DNA of 64,000 nt, taken from Parcubacteria group bacterium (GTDB lineage: Bacteria > Patescibacteria > ABY1 > Buchananbacterales > UBA6539). The notes beneath the pieces are model-generated. The model had not been told where the DNA came from. It was given only the letters and a program-made list of their open reading frames with translations, and searched no databases. How positions within the stretch are numbered: position 1 is the stretch's first letter; every line of letters starts with the position of its first letter. The stretch covers positions 1 through 64,000 of the forward strand of contig NYZP01000034.1 of the NCBI GenBank assembly GCA_002687175.1. The letters run 5' to 3'. Below are positions 46,029-53,082 of this stretch, in pieces. The translations under genes and the position numbers were made by a program.

Positions 46029-46162
46029 GACAGAAATCAGTTTGATTATTTTCTTATTTCGTGATAAAACAAGCTTATTATTGCACTTTGAAATTACCAT
46101 AACACAAATTTGTGTTTACCAATTTAAATCCGGAAGCGGGTAGCTTACAAGGAGAAGGCACC

Positions 46163-47953
46163 ATGAAAAATGAAGGTGAAGTTGTTAAGCTCTCGCTACC
46201 ACGAGGGTATACTAAACTACCAGTTGAAGAACTGGAAAGTCTGTACCGCGAGATCGAGGATCGCCGCACCGATGATGCCGAGCTGGCCGAGACACTTAAG
46301 CATCGGTTAAGAAAGGTCATCAGACGTAGGAAAGGGTCTTTAAGTATTGCTACAACAACTCCGTCAATTGAGCTTGATTCCGGTTTGCCAAGTTTTCCGG
46401 TACACAACACCGGAGGTTTGCCGGTTGGCGGGGCGAATTGTCTGCTTGATCCGATCTCAATTGTTCATGAACAATGGTTCAGAGTTGTTAAGGAAATTGC
46501 CTGCGGCCTGATTGGCCAAACCGATGGGATAACTCCTACATTCAGTATTGAGGAAGTGCGCGACGACAGAAAGAGTGCCGTCCGCTTTGTAGTTCGTTGG
46601 AGTATTCCACGATTTTTGAGTATTGAAGATCTGTTAGGGGTCTTCAAAGTTACTCAAGAATCTTTTAGGAGCCGTCAGGTGACTGGACACAAAAGCGTTG
46701 ATCGACCAAAAGCCAGTGGCTGGGAGCAAGTTATTAGCTACTATGACGTTAATGACCATATTGTTAAAGGCCGCCGAGGTGTCTATTTTGGGCCTGAAGG
46801 TGATTGGGATAATCATGCTACTGGCGTAATCGTGTCGCGACAGTTCAAAAATACTAGCGAAGCCATGTATCTGCAGTCGGAGTATCCGGACGAATTTCTT
46901 TCACGTTGGGCTCAAACAAAACCGAAAAAGTGTGAGACATTCATCGAAGTTCGACTGCCGTCAGAAAAGGAAAAGTTTACCCAGCAGGAAGACGCCTTGT
47001 ATCTGGTGGTTCAGTTGGCGTTTTTGTTCGCCAAACAAAAACGTTTAGAAAAGCGTCTTCTAATGGCCGCTATTTTCAAAGCGCTCAACCGAGTCGGCAC
47101 CGCGCCGATCGCCAGAGAGAAGCTGTTTGGTATGCGTGAAATTTTAGAGGCGGTTGAGCGTACTTTGTTACTGCCACTGGAACAACCAGTGCTGGCTCAA
47201 GAGCTGGGTATTGTTCCGGAATCCATTCTGGAGGTCGGCGTTAAGGGAGTGGGCAAGACTTTTCTGGCTCATTACCTGATGGCCGGTGATTACGCGGCCA
47301 TTTTTGTGGCCATTAATTGCAGTTCGTTGTTGATCGATCTTCAGCAAAGAGGTGCTTCTATCTTGGAACGGATCGATCAGATTTCCGATGAATGCCAGCT
47401 ACCGGTGGTGTTGATTATCGATGACATTGATATTGTTCTGGATAAAAAGGAAAAAACAGTGGCTATGGTACTCAACTGGATGCAAAGTATCCGGCAGAAA
47501 GGTTTTTACATTCTGGCCACCACCAACTATCCGGAACGGATCGATGACCGGATGATGGAACCTGGACGGTTGTCTCGCATCTTGCACGTTGACTTGCCTA
47601 ATCCACAGGATCGTTGTGGAGTGTTAGACAGCCACACCAAGGATCTACCGATTGCCGAAAAAGAACGGCAAGCGGTCATTAAGTGGTTGGCCAAGGAAAC
47701 CAAGGGCTGGACCCAGCGTTTTCTTTGGGAGTTAGTCCAAGAGGCCGCCCGTAACTGTGGTTTGGCCTTACTTGGCGGAAAAATTCAAAGTCAGGCTAAT
47801 GGCACCGAAGTGATGCTCAAGCGGGAGCACTTTGAACAAGCGTTAAAGGAATTGTCCCAGCGCATTGATAAGAAAAGTATTGGTGAGGAGAACGATAGGG
47901 TTCATAAATTTGTGAGTAAGAAGAGGCAAGAGATTGGTTTTCGGACCGATTGA
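46163..47953 (+). CDS. Orphan AAA-family ATPase
   Basis: ATG 46163 is preferred to the upstream GTG 46112 because AAGGAGAAGG ends a few bases before it; the product is then 596 residues. The N-terminal ~350 residues match no family I know. The C-terminal half is a classical AAA module: Walker A GVKGVGKTFLAHY, Walker B VVLIIDDIDIVLD, sensor 1 ILATTNYPERID, and a second-region-of-homology stretch with the arginine-finger-type RMMEPGRLSRILH, then a helical lid. It could be a protein or complex remodeller. It is monocistronic with its own terminator, richer in GC than most neighbours, and has a canonical Shine-Dalgarno sequence. No substrate can be inferred from context. Confidence 0.8.
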   Translation: MKNEGEVVKLSLPRGYTKLPVEELESLYREIEDRRTDDAELAETLKHRLRKVIRRRKGSLSIATTTPSIELDSGLPSFPVHNTGGLPVGGANCLLDPISIVHEQWFRVVKEIACGLIGQTDGITPTFSIEEVRDDRKSAVRFVVRWSIPRFLSIEDLLGVFKVTQESFRSRQVTGHKSVDRPKASGWEQVISYYDVNDHIVKGRRGVYFGPEGDWDNHATGVIVSRQFKNTSEAMYLQSEYPDEFLSRWAQTKPKKCETFIEVRLPSEKEKFTQQEDALYLVVQLAFLFAKQKRLEKRLLMAAIFKALNRVGTAPIAREKLFGMREILEAVERTLLLPLEQPVLAQELGIVPESILEVGVKGVGKTFLAHYLMAGDYAAIFVAINCSSLLIDLQQRGASILERIDQISDECQLPVVLIIDDIDIVLDKKEKTVAMVLNWMQSIRQKGFYILATTNYPERIDDRMMEPGRLSRILHVDLPNPQDRCGVLDSHTKDLPIAEKERQAVIKWLAKETKGWTQRFLWELVQEAARNCGLALLGGKIQSQANGTEVMLKREHFEQALKELSQRIDKKSIGEENDRVHKFVSKKRQEIGFRTD

Positions 47954-47961
47954 TTGTTTAC

Positions 47962-47996
47962 GGCTCGAGTCAAATAAGACTTGAGCCATTTTTTTA
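47962..47996 (+). terminator. Terminator of the AAA ATPase gene
   Basis: GGCTCGAGTC (47962-47971) pairs with GACTTGAGCC (one G-U pair), followed by ATTTTTTT. Confidence 0.85.
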
Positions 47997-48028
47997 GAAG
48001 GAATTTATATTAAATATCTAAGTGTGTC

Positions 48029-48057
48029 TTGACAAATTCGGTAATGTTTGATAGTGT
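48029..48057 (+). promoter_or_regulatory. Promoter of the 84-residue orphan gene
   Basis: Consensus TTGACA (48029-48034), 17 bases, weak -10 TAGTGT (48052-48057). Confidence 0.5.
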
Positions 48058-48111
48058 TTTATGATGTTAAAAATAGCGGCGGCTGTTCAAAGTTAGAGGA
48101 GGAAAATAGCT

Positions 48112-48366
48112 ATGAAAGTCGTAGTAATGAGAAATGCCTTAGATGAGCTGGGGAAGAGGATGGTTATGGGAATCGTCGAAGCCATTGGTGGTGAAATCCT
48201 CAGCGCTCCAGACACCATGGTTGCCTTGGCAAATGACGACTGCAAAGATGGTCCAAGTATCATTTGCAGCATCATGAAGGATGAGAGACAGACATTTACG
48301 GCTGTCGAAGAATTGGCAGGCAAACAAGAGATTGAGGTTGTCAATCTTGACTTCATGAAGGTATAA
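48112..48366 (+). CDS. Hypothetical 84-residue protein
   Basis: ATG 48112 follows a strong AGGAGG Shine-Dalgarno sequence (about 48098-48103). The small alpha/beta-looking product starts MKVVVMRNALDELGKRM, has two Cys (DDCKDG, SIICSIM) and ends NLDFMKV. No signal peptide or membrane helix. A promoter lies upstream and a perfect 12-bp terminator downstream, so it is an independent unit. No family recognised. Confidence 0.65.
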   Translation: MKVVVMRNALDELGKRMVMGIVEAIGGEILSAPDTMVALANDDCKDGPSIICSIMKDERQTFTAVEELAGKQEIEVVNLDFMKV

Positions 48367-48401
48367 CATTCTTGCAAAATGACCATGCTTTTTAACACAA
48401 A

Positions 48402-48435
48402 AGGTCGTCAAAATTTTGACGACCTCTTTTTTTAT
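48402..48435 (+). terminator. Perfect-stem terminator
   Basis: AGGTCGTCAAAA and TTTTGACGACCT (48402-48425) form an exact 12-bp palindrome, followed by CT8. Confidence 0.85.
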
Positions 48436-48468
48436 TTATGCTATCTACTTATCCCCATCACGGTTTAT

Positions 48469-48497
48469 TTGACAGGACATCTCCAGTATTATACAAT
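48469..48497 (+). promoter_or_regulatory. Promoter of the cobalamin-riboswitch operon
   Basis: Consensus TTGACA (48469-48474), 17 bases, TACAAT (48492-48497). The start at about 48504 is some 20 bases before the riboswitch closing helix. Confidence 0.7.
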
Positions 48498-48521
48498 CAT
48501 ATTACCTTAAAAAATAGTTTT

Positions 48522-48715
48522 AATTTCAGGGAAGTGAGGTGTGATTCCTCCGCTGACCCGCAACTGTGAAACCTCTATCTAAATTAGGTAAGGGGTTAAG
48601 CCAGACCACTGAAATTAGAGCTAACTATAATTCACTAAGCTCTTCGAGGTACGAGAGTCGGTGATGTCTGATATGGACATTTTCGCTCTCCCTTGAACAG
48701 GGAGATTTTTAATTT
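48522..48715 (+). promoter_or_regulatory. Cobalamin (B12) riboswitch with terminator expression platform
   Basis: AATTTCAG (48522-48529) pairs with CTGAAATT (48609-48616), closing an aptamer with the conserved GCTGACCCGCAACTGTGA (48552-48569) and the B12-box-type AAGCCAGACC (48598-48607). Downstream, TCTCCC (48687-48692) and GGGAGA (48700-48705) form an intrinsic terminator with T5 only 6 bases before the ATG of the next gene. An upstream GAGAG (about 48653) could pair with CGCTCTC as antiterminator. The logic fits transcription OFF when cobalamin is bound, the usual mode for B12 uptake genes. Confidence 0.93.
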
Positions 48716-50593
48716 ATGAGAACAAAAAGAAATGGTATTCTACCATTCTTGACTCCTCGGCTCGGAAATAAAAAGTCTAAGACTTTTTATTTCTCTCGCT
48801 CTACGTCGTCAATCAAGAATTTTTGTTTAAGCTTAGCGGCCGTGGCAATGTTGCTGCAGCCGGTTTTAGCTGCCGCCGGAGTTTCTGAAGGCGTTAGCTA
48901 TTTGGAGGCACAAACTCAAGATCCATGGATTACCATGGCTTTAGTTGCTGCCGGTGAGTCTGGTATTTCTACCAGTCACTTAACTTCAGTTTCCGGAACT
49001 ACGGCGACTGACTATGCTAAAACTATTTTAGCTTTAGCCGCAGTTAACGAAAATCCCGCAACTTTTGGGGTGATTGATTTTGTGGCCGAACTAAAAAGCT
49101 ATCACCAAGGCGGTCAAATGGGTGATGACAGTTTGATTAACGACGATGCTTGGTCAATTTTGGCCTTATCATCAGTCGGTGAATCTGGTACGGACGAAAT
49201 GGAAGATGCCAAAGATTTTATTTTAGACAATCAAAATCCTGATGGTGGTTGGAGTTGGGGCGTTGGTGGTGCTAGTGATACCAATGACACCTCAGCCATG
49301 ATCATGGCGTTAATTGAGTCTGGCGTTAGTGCAGGGGACTCAGTTATTACTTCAGCTTTAAATTATTTAGAAGAAACCCAAAACGACGATGGTGGTTTTG
49401 GTTTTGACGGAGACTCTGATTCTGATTCTGGTTCAGACTCTTGGGTAATTGCCGCTTTAATTAAAGCCGGCATTAATCCAAACAGTTGGCAAGAGGAAGG
49501 TAACAGTCCAATTGACCATCTAGAAACTTTGCAGGATGATGATGGTGGTTTTTGGTGGGTGCCAGAAGGTGAATCAGAATTTAACAATAAAGCGATGACT
49601 GCTTTTGCGGTAGTTGCTTTAAGTGGCTCATCTTATCCGGTTGGTTACTTTGCCGGTGGTGACGCAGGTCCGCTAGCTGGAACTTTTAGCCTAAGAATTG
49701 AAGGGGCTAGTCGCACCATCTGTGACAGTTTTGTTGAAGCGGAAAACGGTTTAGATATTGTAGAAAACGGTTCAGAAATTTGTGATTACACTTATACTAT
49801 TGAAGATACCGCTTTTGGTCCTTACTTGTCAGAAGTGGCTGGTGAAGCGGCTGAAGGTCTTGAAGGTTGGCTTTATCTGGTTGATTATGTTTCACCGCCA
49901 ATTGGTGCCGCTGATTATGTTTTAGTAGAAGGCGAAGAAGTACTTTGGTACTATGGTGAGTGGGGAATTAGTCCACTGCGATTAATTGTTTCCGATGATG
50001 AAGTAGATTCTGGAGACAGCACCACAATTACCGTTGAATATTATGAAGATGGTTCTTGGCTACCGTTGGCCGGTGCTACTATTAAAGGTGCTGACCAAGA
50101 CTACACTGCTAACGGTTCAGGACAATTAGCTCTAGGTTTAGATGATGGTTTTTACAACCTTTACGCCGAAGAAGATGGTTATGTCAGAAGTGCTAAAGTC
50201 GGAGTTACCTTTGGCGAGGGAGTTTCCGGAAATATTGGTTTAACCGTTGAAATTGATCAAGGCGGTGGCGGTGGTGGCGGTGATGGTATTGGTTTAGACA
50301 TCGATACCAGTAGTATTGACTTTGGTATTTTAAGTCCTGGTGAAATTGCTGAAAGTATTGTTGGTATCATCGGTAATGTTGGTACTATTGATATCACAGT
50401 CAGCGCCTCGGTTTCTGGTGACACACTGTTTACTTCAAATTTAACAATTAACGCCGTTGCTCCTAGTCAGTATTCACAAGACTTTAATGCCGGTGAAGGT
50501 GGTTCCGCTACTGTCGCCTTAAGTGTGCCAGAAAATTATCTTGGTTCAGGTGTTAAAAACGGTGAGCTGATTTTTTGGGCCACGCCTCAATAA
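48716..50593 (+). CDS. Transcobalamin-like secreted B12-binding protein (alpha-toroid + DUF4430)
   Basis: This 625-residue protein is the first gene under the B12 riboswitch. After a basic N-terminus and hydrophobic signal (~40-60), residues ~60-310 carry prenyltransferase/alpha6-toroid repeats (NPDGGWSWG, NDDGGFGFDG, DDDGGFWW, each with a following alpha helix). Residues ~317-421 form a DUF4430/transcobalamin-C-like domain (WLYLVDYVSPPIGAADY, VLWYYGEWG). Then come a CnaB/carboxypeptidase-regulatory-like domain (~421-505), a Gly-rich linker and an Ig-like beta domain (~523-625). Toroid plus beta domain is the plan of transcobalamin and intrinsic factor, which hold B12 between them. B12 capture at the cell surface is inferred from domain order and riboswitch control. 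A palindrome lies in the 5' coding region. Confidence 0.85.
   Translation: MRTKRNGILPFLTPRLGNKKSKTFYFSRSTSSIKNFCLSLAAVAMLLQPVLAAAGVSEGVSYLEAQTQDPWITMALVAAGESGISTSHLTSVSGTTATDYAKTILALAAVNENPATFGVIDFVAELKSYHQGGQMGDDSLINDDAWSILALSSVGESGTDEMEDAKDFILDNQNPDGGWSWGVGGASDTNDTSAMIMALIESGVSAGDSVITSALNYLEETQNDDGGFGFDGDSDSDSGSDSWVIAALIKAGINPNSWQEEGNSPIDHLETLQDDDGGFWWVPEGESEFNNKAMTAFAVVALSGSSYPVGYFAGGDAGPLAGTFSLRIEGASRTICDSFVEAENGLDIVENGSEICDYTYTIEDTAFGPYLSEVAGEAAEGLEGWLYLVDYVSPPIGAADYVLVEGEEVLWYYGEWGISPLRLIVSDDEVDSGDSTTITVEYYEDGSWLPLAGATIKGADQDYTANGSGQLALGLDDGFYNLYAEEDGYVRSAKVGVTFGEGVSGNIGLTVEIDQGGGGGGGDGIGLDIDTSSIDFGILSPGEIAESIVGIIGNVGTIDITVSASVSGDTLFTSNLTINAVAPSQYSQDFNAGEGGSATVALSVPENYLGSGVKNGELIFWATPQ
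48745..48820. repeat. Palindromic element in the 5' coding region
   Basis: GAAATAAAAAGTCT (48765-48778) and AGACTTTTTATTTC (48780-48793) are perfect 14-bp reverse complements around one base. Outer arms ATTCTTGA (48745-48752) and TCAAGAAT (48813-48820) extend the symmetry. It is translated (RLGNKKSKTFYFSRSTSS region) and lies before the signal-peptide core, making the pre-signal region unusually long. Confidence 0.55.
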
Positions 50594-50611
50594 AGAAATA
50601 AAGAATAAACT

Positions 50612-51127
50612 ATGTTAAAGCGAAGCTGGTTGATCCTGATAATCTTATTTTTTGGAAGTTTAGTTTTTAGTCAATCAGCTTCTGCCGTAGGTGTTGGTGT
50701 AAAACCAAAAGAAGTTCAACTGGACGTTAGAGTAGGGCAAGAAACCACGACCGAAATTTTAGTGATTAACATTGCTAAAGAACCGGCTCTTTACCAAGTG
50801 ACGGCCGATGCCTTGGAAGATGAAATCAGCATCAGCCCTCAAGATTTTAAGATGGAAGCCGACACCAATAGACTTGTAACTATTATTGTTAAGCTTAAAA
50901 CGCCGGGACTGTTCAACACTAATTTGTCAGTGGTGGCGCGTCCATTAGGCGCCGGTGGCTTAACCGCCGCTTCGGGCGTAAAAGTTCCAATAACCATTAC
51001 TGCTTCGGGATTTCCTTTATGGTGGTGGGGAGCAGGCCTCTTCGTTCTAGTTTGCTTAAGTTGGTTATTTAGAGTAAAATTAAAAAAGAAACTTAGAAAA
51101 GCTAAAATCAGTAACCCAGAACTATGA
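50612..51127 (+). CDS. Membrane-anchored beta-sandwich protein of the B12 operon
   Basis: This 171-residue protein has a signal peptide (1-26, cleavage near SASA), an extracellular Ig/NEW3-like beta-sandwich (~27-130, VKPKEVQLDVRVGQETTTEI) and a C-terminal membrane helix (~134-155, WWWGAGLFVLVCLSWLF) with a Lys-rich cytoplasmic tail. Second gene of the riboswitch operon, it overlaps the next by four bases. Its C-terminal anchoring suggests that it holds or docks the B12-binding proteins; this is inference. The family is not firmly identified. Confidence 0.75.
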   Translation: MLKRSWLILIILFFGSLVFSQSASAVGVGVKPKEVQLDVRVGQETTTEILVINIAKEPALYQVTADALEDEISISPQDFKMEADTNRLVTIIVKLKTPGLFNTNLSVVARPLGAGGLTAASGVKVPITITASGFPLWWWGAGLFVLVCLSWLFRVKLKKKLRKAKISNPEL

Positions 51128-51579
51128 AGTTAATTGCCAAAATAATTATAATCGTTACCATATTTGCTGCTGGTTTTTATATTGGTCAACAAGCCTTGGC
51201 ACCAGCAAATGGCTCTAAAGTAGTAGGTGAAGAAAATAGTGAACAAATAACAGTCAGTTTAATGTTTGACTTTGGTGATGGTGAAGTACGAACTTTTAAT
51301 GATGTGGTTTTATCAAAGAATGCGACGATGCTTGAACTTTTAGAAAAAGTAACTACTGACAATGATTTAGAATTTAGGATCACAGATTATGGTGGTGGTT
51401 TAGGAGCGTTAATTGAGTCAATTAATAATTATTCATCTGATGCTCGGAATAATCGCTATTGGCATTTCTGGGTGAATAATGTTTACTCCGACATTGGAGC
51501 CAGTAATTACATTTTAGAAAATAGTGATGTGGTTGAATGGAAATATACTTTAAATCAATTTAATTTAATAGTTAATTAA
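51124..51579 (+). CDS. Membrane-anchored stand-alone DUF4430 (transcobalamin-C-like) protein
   Basis: This 151-residue protein has an N-terminal membrane helix (~4-24) followed by a single DUF4430 domain: MLELLEKVTTDNDLEFRIT, YWHFWVNNVYSDIGASNYIL and SDVVEWKYT match the family pattern of Trp-rich beta strands. In transcobalamin-type proteins this domain covers one face of the corrinoid. Here it would be displayed on the outer face of the membrane next to the transporter-like protein encoded 6 bases downstream. Third gene of the B12 operon; translational coupling through a 4-base overlap. Confidence 0.85.
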   Translation: MKLIAKIIIIVTIFAAGFYIGQQALAPANGSKVVGEENSEQITVSLMFDFGDGEVRTFNDVVLSKNATMLELLEKVTTDNDLEFRITDYGGGLGALIESINNYSSDARNNRYWHFWVNNVYSDIGASNYILENSDVVEWKYTLNQFNLIVN

Positions 51580-51585
51580 AAAGTT

Positions 51586-52125
51586 ATGGATAAAAGAACA
51601 AAATTGATCATCTCTTTCATCTTAATTGTTCTAGCAGTGGCAACCAGAACATTGCCACATCTTTGGAACTTTGCACCAATTGCGGCCATTGCCCTTTTTG
51701 CCGGTGTCTATATGGGCCGTAGTTATGCCTTAATTTTACCACCAGTTGCTATGCTGGCTGGTGATATGTTTATTGGTTTTTACTCTTTACCTCTAATGGC
51801 CGTAGTTTATGGCAGTTTTATGTTGATTGGCTTGATTGGTGTTTGGATTAAAAAACACAAGAGTTTAGAAACAGTTATTGCTGCCAGCATTTCCGCTTCA
51901 GTGGTATTTTTTCTGGCCACTAATTTAACCTATTGGCAGTTCTCACCTTTATATTCTCATGACCTAGCAGGTTTATTGACTGCATTTTCTAGTGCCTTAC
52001 CATTTTTCCGTAATACTTTATTAGGTGATCTATTCTATACTGGAGTATTATTTGGTGCTTACGAAGCAGTTATAATGTGGTCAAAACAGAAGAAATTAGC
52101 ATTTCAGACTGCAAAAAATATCTAA
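51586..52125 (+). CDS. ECF S-component-like membrane protein (DUF6580-like), probable corrinoid transporter
   Basis: This 179-residue protein has about five or six membrane helices and the pattern of small ECF-transporter substrate subunits: LPHLWNFAPIAAIALFAGVY near the start, PPVAMLAGDMFIGFY, then FFLATNLTYW and FFRNTLLGDLFYTGVLFGAYEA. It recalls the DUF6580 family of putative transport proteins. As last gene of the B12-riboswitch operon it probably moves a corrinoid across the membrane. No ECF ATPase or T subunit is in the window, so a shared energising module elsewhere would be needed. Family assignment from memory. Confidence 0.7.
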   Translation: MDKRTKLIISFILIVLAVATRTLPHLWNFAPIAAIALFAGVYMGRSYALILPPVAMLAGDMFIGFYSLPLMAVVYGSFMLIGLIGVWIKKHKSLETVIAASISASVVFFLATNLTYWQFSPLYSHDLAGLLTAFSSALPFFRNTLLGDLFYTGVLFGAYEAVIMWSKQKKLAFQTAKNI

Positions 52126-52147
52126 AATAATCTAAAAATATTATAAA

Positions 52148-52178
52148 AAACTGTGGATAAGTATCCACAGTTTTTTTA
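52148..52178 (+). terminator. Terminator of the B12 operon
   Basis: CTGTGGATA (52151-52159) and TATCCACAG (52162-52170) form a perfect stem followed by T7. It defines the end of the four-gene unit. Confidence 0.85.
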
Positions 52179-52196
52179 TAATAAAATTTCTGTTTG

Positions 52197-52205
52197 TGGT
52201 ATAAT
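52197..52205 (+). promoter_or_regulatory. Extended -10 promoter
   Basis: TGG-TATAAT at 52197-52205 matches the extended -10 pattern; no convincing -35 is seen. It lies about 140 bases before the next gene. Confidence 0.4.
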
Positions 52206-52345
52206 ATATGAAGTTAGCTTAGAAGCGTTACAGTTGAATTTAATTTTATAAAAACTATATGACTTAAGATATTTCTATATAAAATACATTCGCCAAAACA
52301 AAAATAAAAATTTTAATCAATTTAATTTAATAAGTAAAAATATTT

Positions 52346-53044
52346 ATGATTAAAATTAAAAGTCAGTTATCAAAAATGAGTCAATTTTTTCAAAGCGCGG
52401 CCGTAGTTGTAATAGCCTCGCTTTTTGTTATGTCGGTTGTTTATGCCGCTTCAACTATTGGTACAAACATAACGACCGAAGGTACGGTCGAGGTTTCCGG
52501 AGCTCATGCTTCAACCACTGGTTTCATGGTGATCGGTACTGCCTTAGACGCTACTCTGTCTCCATCAGCTGGTGATTTGTTTGTTTCAAATAACGCTACG
52601 GTGACTACATCACTACATGTGGGTAGCAACGCCACTATAACTAACACTTTAGAAATTAATGGTGCCTATGCTTCGACCACTGGTTATTTAGCAGTTGGTA
52701 CAGACTTTTCGGCCCTGATGAGTGGTGGTGATATATTTAACTCAGGCAATGCTACGTCCAGTGGGAATCTAAGTGTTGGTGGCTTTGCTTCAACAACCGG
52801 TTACTTAAAAGTTGGTGGTGGAGTTATTGATATGTCAACCGGAACCCCAACTACTACCCCGGGAATATTTTCTCGTGATCGAACGAATTCAACATCAACT
52901 GTCAGTGTTGGTGATATTGATGATGGGAGCGCTGCAACTGTAAGCAATGGTTGTTTAGAAATGGCAGTTGAAGGAGTTTATTATAACTGTATGGTTGACG
53001 CCGGTGTTGGTGATCTAAATTGCGTCATTGGTAGATGTAATTAA
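52346..53044 (+). CDS. Secreted repeat protein, unknown function
   Basis: This 232-residue protein has an N-terminal signal peptide (~17-35, VVVIASLFVMSVVYAAS) and a Ser/Thr/Gly/Ala-rich body with at least three repeats of an ASTTGYLxVGT unit (HASTTGFMVIGT, YASTTGYLAVGT, FASTTGYLKVGG). Such repeats suggest a beta-solenoid or fibre-like surface protein. Four Cys near the C-terminus (NGCLEMA, YYNCMVD, LNCVIGRC) may form disulfides. No family assigned. A similar composition is seen in the truncated gene at base 1. Confidence 0.75.
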   Translation: MIKIKSQLSKMSQFFQSAAVVVIASLFVMSVVYAASTIGTNITTEGTVEVSGAHASTTGFMVIGTALDATLSPSAGDLFVSNNATVTTSLHVGSNATITNTLEINGAYASTTGYLAVGTDFSALMSGGDIFNSGNATSSGNLSVGGFASTTGYLKVGGGVIDMSTGTPTTTPGIFSRDRTNSTSTVSVGDIDDGSAATVSNGCLEMAVEGVYYNCMVDAGVGDLNCVIGRCN

Positions 53045-53082
53045 AACAGAGAAAATTAATTAACCTTAAATCTTATAATATT

